Assembly (NCBI GenBank): GCA_036375215.1 | Contig: DASUSH010000064.1 | Location: 1-44,606, forward strand | DNA length: 44,606 bases | Reading direction: 5' to 3' | Source: DASUSH01 sp036375215 | Lineage (GTDB): Bacteria > Actinomycetota > Thermoleophilia > Solirubrobacterales > 70-9 | Shown: positions 41,264-44,606 of the stretch, one piece after another | How positions within the stretch are numbered: position 1 is the first letter of the stretch | Layout: each line of letters begins with the position of its first letter | Program-made: the position numbers and the translations under genes | The notes under the pieces: generated by a model | Database searches by the model: none | What the model saw: only the letters and a program-made list of their open reading frames with translations | Told to the model about the DNA's origin: nothing

Positions 41264-41284
41264 GCGGCGCAGGCGCGCCCGGCG

Positions 41285-41746
41285 CTATGCCGCGTGCCGG
41301 CGGACCGCCTCGTAGGCGATCTCGTACTCGTAGCCGCGCCGGGTGAGGAATCCGAGGGCGCGGCCGCGGGCGACGTCGGAGTCGAGGTCGCCGCCCTTGC
41401 GCTCGAGCAGCTCCGTGGCGCGGTCGAGCTGCTCGTCGTGGGAGTCGGCTTCGAGGGCATCCTCGACCTCCATCAGCGGGACGCCGCGCGCGAGGAGCGC
41501 CTCGCGGATCCGCTCGGGCCCCCAGCCGGAGAGCTCGCGCTTGTCCTCCGCGTAGCGGCGAGCGAAGCGGGCGTCGTCGAGCTCGCCGACCTCCTCGAGG
41601 CGGTCGAGCGCCGCGATCCGGTCCTCCTGCTCGTAGCCGCGCCGGGCGAGCCACTCGGCGAGCTCGGCGCGGCTACGCTCGCGCCTCCTGAGCGCGCCGA
41701 GCGCGTGCGCGAATGCCTCCTGCGCGGCTGAGGTCGCGTCTGGCAC
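41285..41746 (-). CDS. recX: Regulatory protein RecX
   Basis: 153 residues, at the typical length. Three tandem helical repeats: RRRERSRAELAEWLARRGYEQE, GELDDARFARRYAEDKRELSGWGPERIREALLARGV, and LGFLTRRGYEYEIAYEAVR. RecX binds and limits RecA filaments. GTG start lies 18 bases downstream of the recA stop, the usual recA-recX order. Confidence 0.93.
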   Translation of the reverse strand: MPDATSAAQEAFAHALGALRRRERSRAELAEWLARRGYEQEDRIAALDRLEEVGELDDARFARRYAEDKRELSGWGPERIREALLARGVPLMEVEDALEADSHDEQLDRATELLERKGGDLDSDVARGRALGFLTRRGYEYEIAYEAVRRHAA

Positions 41747-41764
41747 GTCGCCCCGCCGTCGTCC

Positions 41765-42946
41765 TCAGGCGGCCTTCTTCGCGGTCTCGGGCTTCGCCTC
41801 GGCCTCCTTCTCGGCCTCGGCGGCTTCCGGCGCCTCGGGCTTCTTTCCGTCCTTTTCCGGCATCGGGACGACGGTCGGCCCCGCCGGGCGCTCGATCCCG
41901 AGAGCGGCGAAGATCTTGCCCTCGAGCTCGTCGGCGATCTCCGCGTTCTCCTTCAGGAACGCCTTGGCGTTGTTGCGGCCCTGGCCAAGGCGGGTCTCGC
42001 CGTAGGAGAAGAACGATCCCGACTTCTGGACGAGGTCGTGCTCGAGCCCGAGGTCGATCAGGCAGCCCTGCTTGGAGATCCCGACGCCGTACTCGACGTC
42101 GAACTCGGCCTGCTTGAACGGGGCGGCGACCTTGTTCTTCACGACCTTCACGCGCACCCGGTTGCCGACCGCCTCGGTGCCCTCCTTGAGGGTCTCGATC
42201 CGGCGCAGGTCGAGGCGCTGCGACGAGTAGAACTTGAGCGCCCGGCCGCCCGGCTGGGTCTCCGGCGAGCCGAACGAGACGCCGATCTTCTCGCGGATCT
42301 GGTTGGTGAACAGGCAGACCGTCTTCGCCCGGTTCAGGTTGCCGGCGAGCTTGCGCAGCGCCTGCGACATGAGCCGCGCCTGGAGACCGACCTGGGTCTC
42401 CCCCATCTGGCCCTCGAGCTCGACCCGCGGGGTGAGCGCGGCGACCGAGTCGACCGCGACGACGTCGACCGCGCCCGAGCGCACGAGCACGTCGACGATC
42501 TCGAGCGCCTGCTCGCCGTAGTCGGGCTGGGAGACCAGCAGCTCGTCGGTGTCGACGCCGATCCGGCGGGCGTAGACGGGGTCGATCGCGTGCTCGGCGT
42601 CGACGAAGGCGCAGACGCCGCCGCGGGCCTGGGCCTCGGCGATGATGTGGTAGACGAGCGTGGTCTTGCCCGAGGACTCCGGGCCGAAGATCTCGACGAT
42701 GCGGCCGCGCGGCACGCCGCCGACCCCGAGGGCGAGGTCGAGGGTGGTGCCGCCGGTCGGGATCGCGTCGACGTTCACGGCGGCGTCGTCGCCCAGCCGC
42801 ATCAGCGAGCCGGCGCCGAACTGCTGCTCGATCTGCTTCACCGCCGACTGCAGGGCGGCGTCCTTGGCCTTCGCCTCCTTGTCGCTGGTGCGGGCGCTGG
42901 CGGGCCGCGACTCCATGACGAGCGGAACTCTCTTCTCTTGTGCCAT
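41765..42946 (-). CDS. recA: Recombinase RecA
   Basis: 393 residues. Walker A GPESSGKTT, Walker B VDVVAVDSVAAL, the L1 loop region LEGQMGETQVGLQARLMSQALRKL and L2 region TNQIREKIGVSFGSPETQPGG are all present. The C-terminus is a long Lys/Glu/Ala-rich tail (residues about 355-393). It drives homologous recombination and SOS induction. The start ATG 42946 overlaps the thpR stop (TGATG), so translation is coupled; a GTG one codon upstream is also possible. No clear LexA-type box was seen upstream. Confidence 0.97.
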   Translation of the reverse strand: MAQEKRVPLVMESRPASARTSDKEAKAKDAALQSAVKQIEQQFGAGSLMRLGDDAAVNVDAIPTGGTTLDLALGVGGVPRGRIVEIFGPESSGKTTLVYHIIAEAQARGGVCAFVDAEHAIDPVYARRIGVDTDELLVSQPDYGEQALEIVDVLVRSGAVDVVAVDSVAALTPRVELEGQMGETQVGLQARLMSQALRKLAGNLNRAKTVCLFTNQIREKIGVSFGSPETQPGGRALKFYSSQRLDLRRIETLKEGTEAVGNRVRVKVVKNKVAAPFKQAEFDVEYGVGISKQGCLIDLGLEHDLVQKSGSFFSYGETRLGQGRNNAKAFLKENAEIADELEGKIFAALGIERPAGPTVVPMPEKDGKKPEAPEAAEAEKEAEAKPETAKKAA

Positions 42947-43545
42947 CACGTGCTCACTTTCAAGTCGGTAGAGCTCAGGGGCTCGTACTGGGCCCCCTGA
43001 GGCCTGAGGTTCGAACGGTAAAGACGGACCCGGCGGGAAAAGAAGGGCCGGGTGAGCTCCTCCGGGAGGGCGCGCGGGCGCACGGCGACCTTCGCGGGCT
43101 TGTTCGAGCCGCGGCGCTCACGGCGGGCCCGGGCGACCGTCACGTGGGGCCAGAAATCGCGCTTCTCGGGCTCGTAGAGCCGGGCGCGCTGGAGCGCGCC
43201 GGCGACCTCGGCCTGCAGCTCGACCGCGCCCGGGCTCTCGGCCTCGATCGCGAACAGGCGCGGGCGGCCCCGTGGGCGGCCGACCGGGCCGGGCAGGAAG
43301 CGCACCTCGGGGGCCGGGCGCCCGAGCTCGCCGAGCAGGGCGGCGATCCGCGCGATCTCGCGCTCGGGGAGATAACCGAGGAAGGCGAGCGTGACGTGGA
43401 GGGCCTCCGCGGCGACCGGACGCAGGACCGGGATCGGCTCGAGCTCGGCCCGCTGCCACCCCGCCAGGCCCTCCCGGATCTCCTCGGGCAGCTCGAGGGC
43501 GACGAAGAGGCGCGCGCGGGGGCTCTTCTTGCGTTGCTTCGCCAC
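42946..43545 (-). CDS. thpR: RNA 2',3'-cyclic phosphodiesterase
   Basis: 199 residues, with the two HxTx motifs of the 2H phosphoesterase family: EALHVTLAFLG near residue 50 and FWPHVTVARARR near 133. FVALELPEEIREGLAGW is the standard N-terminus. The family opens 2',3'-cyclic phosphates to 2'-phosphomonoesters in RNA. GTG start; TAGCTT (43552-43557, minus) is 6 bases upstream with no ribosome site. It heads the thpR-recA-recX operon. Confidence 0.9.
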   Translation of the reverse strand: MAKQRKKSPRARLFVALELPEEIREGLAGWQRAELEPIPVLRPVAAEALHVTLAFLGYLPEREIARIAALLGELGRPAPEVRFLPGPVGRPRGRPRLFAIEAESPGAVELQAEVAGALQRARLYEPEKRDFWPHVTVARARRERRGSNKPAKVAVRPRALPEELTRPFFSRRVRLYRSNLRPQGAQYEPLSSTDLKVST

Positions 43546-43607
43546 GGTTCGAAGCTAACCCGCGAAACCGGACTGAACCGTCGACGATTGGGAATATCCC
43601 GAGACGA

Positions 43608-44540
43608 ATGAGCCGCGAGATGGGCATGGCGAGGGAAATTCCTTTTGTCGAGGGGGTCGAGCATCGCCAGGTCCTGGCGAACGGGATCCGGATCCACCTC
43701 GCGGAGGCCGGCGACCCGGACGCCCCGCCGGTCATCTGCCTGCACGGCTGGCCCCAGCACTGGTACCTGTGGCGGCACCTGATCGGCCCGCTCGCCGAGT
43801 CGCGCCGGGTGATCTGCCCGGACCTGCGCGGCCTCGGCTGGAGCGAGGCGCCGCCCGGCGGCTACCACAAGGAGCGCCTCGCCGACGACCTGCTGGCGCT
43901 GGTGGACGTGCTCGAGGTCGAGCGCGCGAGCCTCGTCGGCCACGACTGGGGCGGCTGGGTCGGCTTCCTCGCCTGCCTGCGCGAGCCGGAGCGCTTCGAG
44001 GCCTTCCTCGCCCTCGCGATCTCACCGCCGTTCTCGAAGCCGACGCCGCGCAGCCTCGCCGCCGCCTGGCGGCTCGCCTACCAGCTCCCCCTCGCCTCGC
44101 CTTGGGGCGACCGCGTCGCCGCCGGCCTCGCCGGCGCCGCCCGCCGGCCGGGCCTCCGCCGCCGATTCCAGTTCGAGCACTGGGACACGACCGCGCGGGA
44201 CTCGTTCCTCGGCCAGTTCTCCGAGCCCGAGCGGGCGCGGGCGAGCGTCGGCTACTACCGCAGCTTCCTGATGCGCGAGCTGCCGGCGCTGGCGGGCGGG
44301 CGCTACCGCGACGCCCGGCTCCAGGTCCCCACCCGGCTGCTGCTGGGCAGCGAGGAGGCCGTGATGACGCCGGCGATGCTGGAGGTCGAGGCGGGGTCCG
44401 CGGACGACTACGAGTTCGAGGTCGTCCCCGGAGCCGGCCACTTCATCGTCGACCAGCGGCCGGAGCTGGTGCTCGAGCGGGCGAGGGCGCTGTTCGGGCT
44501 TCCGAGCTCATCGCCGAAACTGCTCTCCGACCCGATCTAG
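43608..44540 (+). CDS. Alpha/beta hydrolase, epoxide hydrolase / haloalkane dehalogenase-like
   Basis: 310 residues. CLHGWPQHWYLWRHL gives the H-G-x-P oxyanion motif, SLVGHDWGGWVG the nucleophile Asp in G-x-D-x-G, and GAGHFIVDQ the catalytic His. An Asp nucleophile places it with epoxide hydrolases, haloalkane dehalogenases or fluoroacetate dehalogenases; cap residues do not settle which. TATCCC at 43595-43600 is 7 bases before the ATG; in-frame ATG 43620 is the alternative. It is divergent from thpR. Confidence 0.85.
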   Translation: MSREMGMAREIPFVEGVEHRQVLANGIRIHLAEAGDPDAPPVICLHGWPQHWYLWRHLIGPLAESRRVICPDLRGLGWSEAPPGGYHKERLADDLLALVDVLEVERASLVGHDWGGWVGFLACLREPERFEAFLALAISPPFSKPTPRSLAAAWRLAYQLPLASPWGDRVAAGLAGAARRPGLRRRFQFEHWDTTARDSFLGQFSEPERARASVGYYRSFLMRELPALAGGRYRDARLQVPTRLLLGSEEAVMTPAMLEVEAGSADDYEFEVVPGAGHFIVDQRPELVLERARALFGLPSSSPKLLSDPI

Positions 44541-44562
44541 GGCCGAAAAGCAGCTTCGGCCC
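44540..44562 (+). terminator. Hairpin at the 3' end of the epoxide-hydrolase-like gene
   Basis: GGGCCGAA-AAGCAGC-TTCGGCCC (8-bp perfect stem) starts at the last base of the stop codon. No T-run follows, so it may be a 3'-end stabiliser or weak terminator rather than a strong one. The remaining bases to 44606 hold no supportable feature. Confidence 0.5.
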
Positions 44563-44606
44563 GGGTCAGCCGCGGCTGGCGGTCCTTCAGCCACCGGCGA
44601 GGCGGC

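Larger units (their letters stand above)
40959..41284 (-). other. 326-base non-coding region between recX and rny
   Basis: No supported gene on either strand. It contains the promoter at 41235-41263, a hairpin at 40983-41001, and a possible secondary promoter (TTGACT near 41188-41193, minus). With transcription from the first promoter, rny would have a leader of about 270 nt. I could not match it to a known RNA family. Confidence 0.4.

Noticed and set aside
43005..43020. SOS-like GTTCGAAC near recA
   Set aside because: It lies inside the thpR coding region with no second spaced half-site, so a LexA box is not supported.
44541..44606. A minus-strand gene end at the right edge
   Set aside because: About 40 bases are too short to tell, and the frame ending at the visible TGA has a second stop just upstream.

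Overview
The window reads as ordinary chromosome of a high-GC, deep-branching actinobacterium, most likely class Thermoleophilia (Solirubrobacterales or Gaiellales). This rests on three things. GC is very high. There is a compact block thpR-recA-recX-rny, then miaB, miaA, dapF and dapL, all on the minus strand. A secreted beta-propeller protein carries the degenerate RTX-like tail common in that group. The exact genus cannot be named from the sequence alone. No tRNA, rRNA, CRISPR, prophage or insertion sequence was seen.

Layout. 1-2.4 kb: cut-off universal stress protein, FAD disulfide-reductase-like enzyme, ZIP metal transporter. 2.5-6.9 kb: 2TM protein, LVIVD propeller protein, MgtE-like transporter, stand-alone GroES-like protein, membrane protein with a helix-hairpin-helix tail. 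6.9-13.5 kb: fatty-acid block with a divergent acyl-reductase-like SDR and an operon of acyl-CoA dehydrogenase/oxidase, thiolase, FabG4-like reductase and MaoC-like dehydratase; a palindromic operator candidate sits between the divergent starts. 13.5-16.5 kb: SnoaL-like protein, small charged protein, DMT transporter, and an RpoD-type sigma factor with a near-consensus promoter and a hairpin at the 5' end of its transcript. 16.5-20.5 kb (minus): PRC-barrel protein, secreted glycoside hydrolase, alpha/beta hydrolase, HAD phosphatase, lipoprotein cyclophilin. 20.5-24.3 kb (plus): lipid kinase, murT, SAM methyltransferase and gatD, joined by 4-base overlaps. 24.3-27.2 kb: dut, hflX, divergent SDR. 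27.2-33.1 kb (minus): a WS/DGAT-aminotransferase-unknown operon, glutamate decarboxylase, second DMT transporter. 33.3-38.4 kb: dapL, an ASCH protein, dapF, miaA, miaB. 38.4-44.6 kb: small secreted protein, cupredoxin protein, rny, recX, recA, thpR, epoxide-hydrolase-like enzyme.

Three signals stand out. First, about seventeen genes have a TANNNT-like hexamer only 6-9 bases before the start codon, the arrangement expected for leaderless transcripts; genes with a visible Shine-Dalgarno lack it. Second, dapL and miaA share a conserved two-hairpin leader whose second palindrome ends at the start codon, and miaA has no in-frame ATG, GTG or TTG there. Third, DapF has serine at both positions of the catalytic cysteine pair. 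A 26-base repeat also occurs twice, each time inside a hairpin at the 3' end of a gene.
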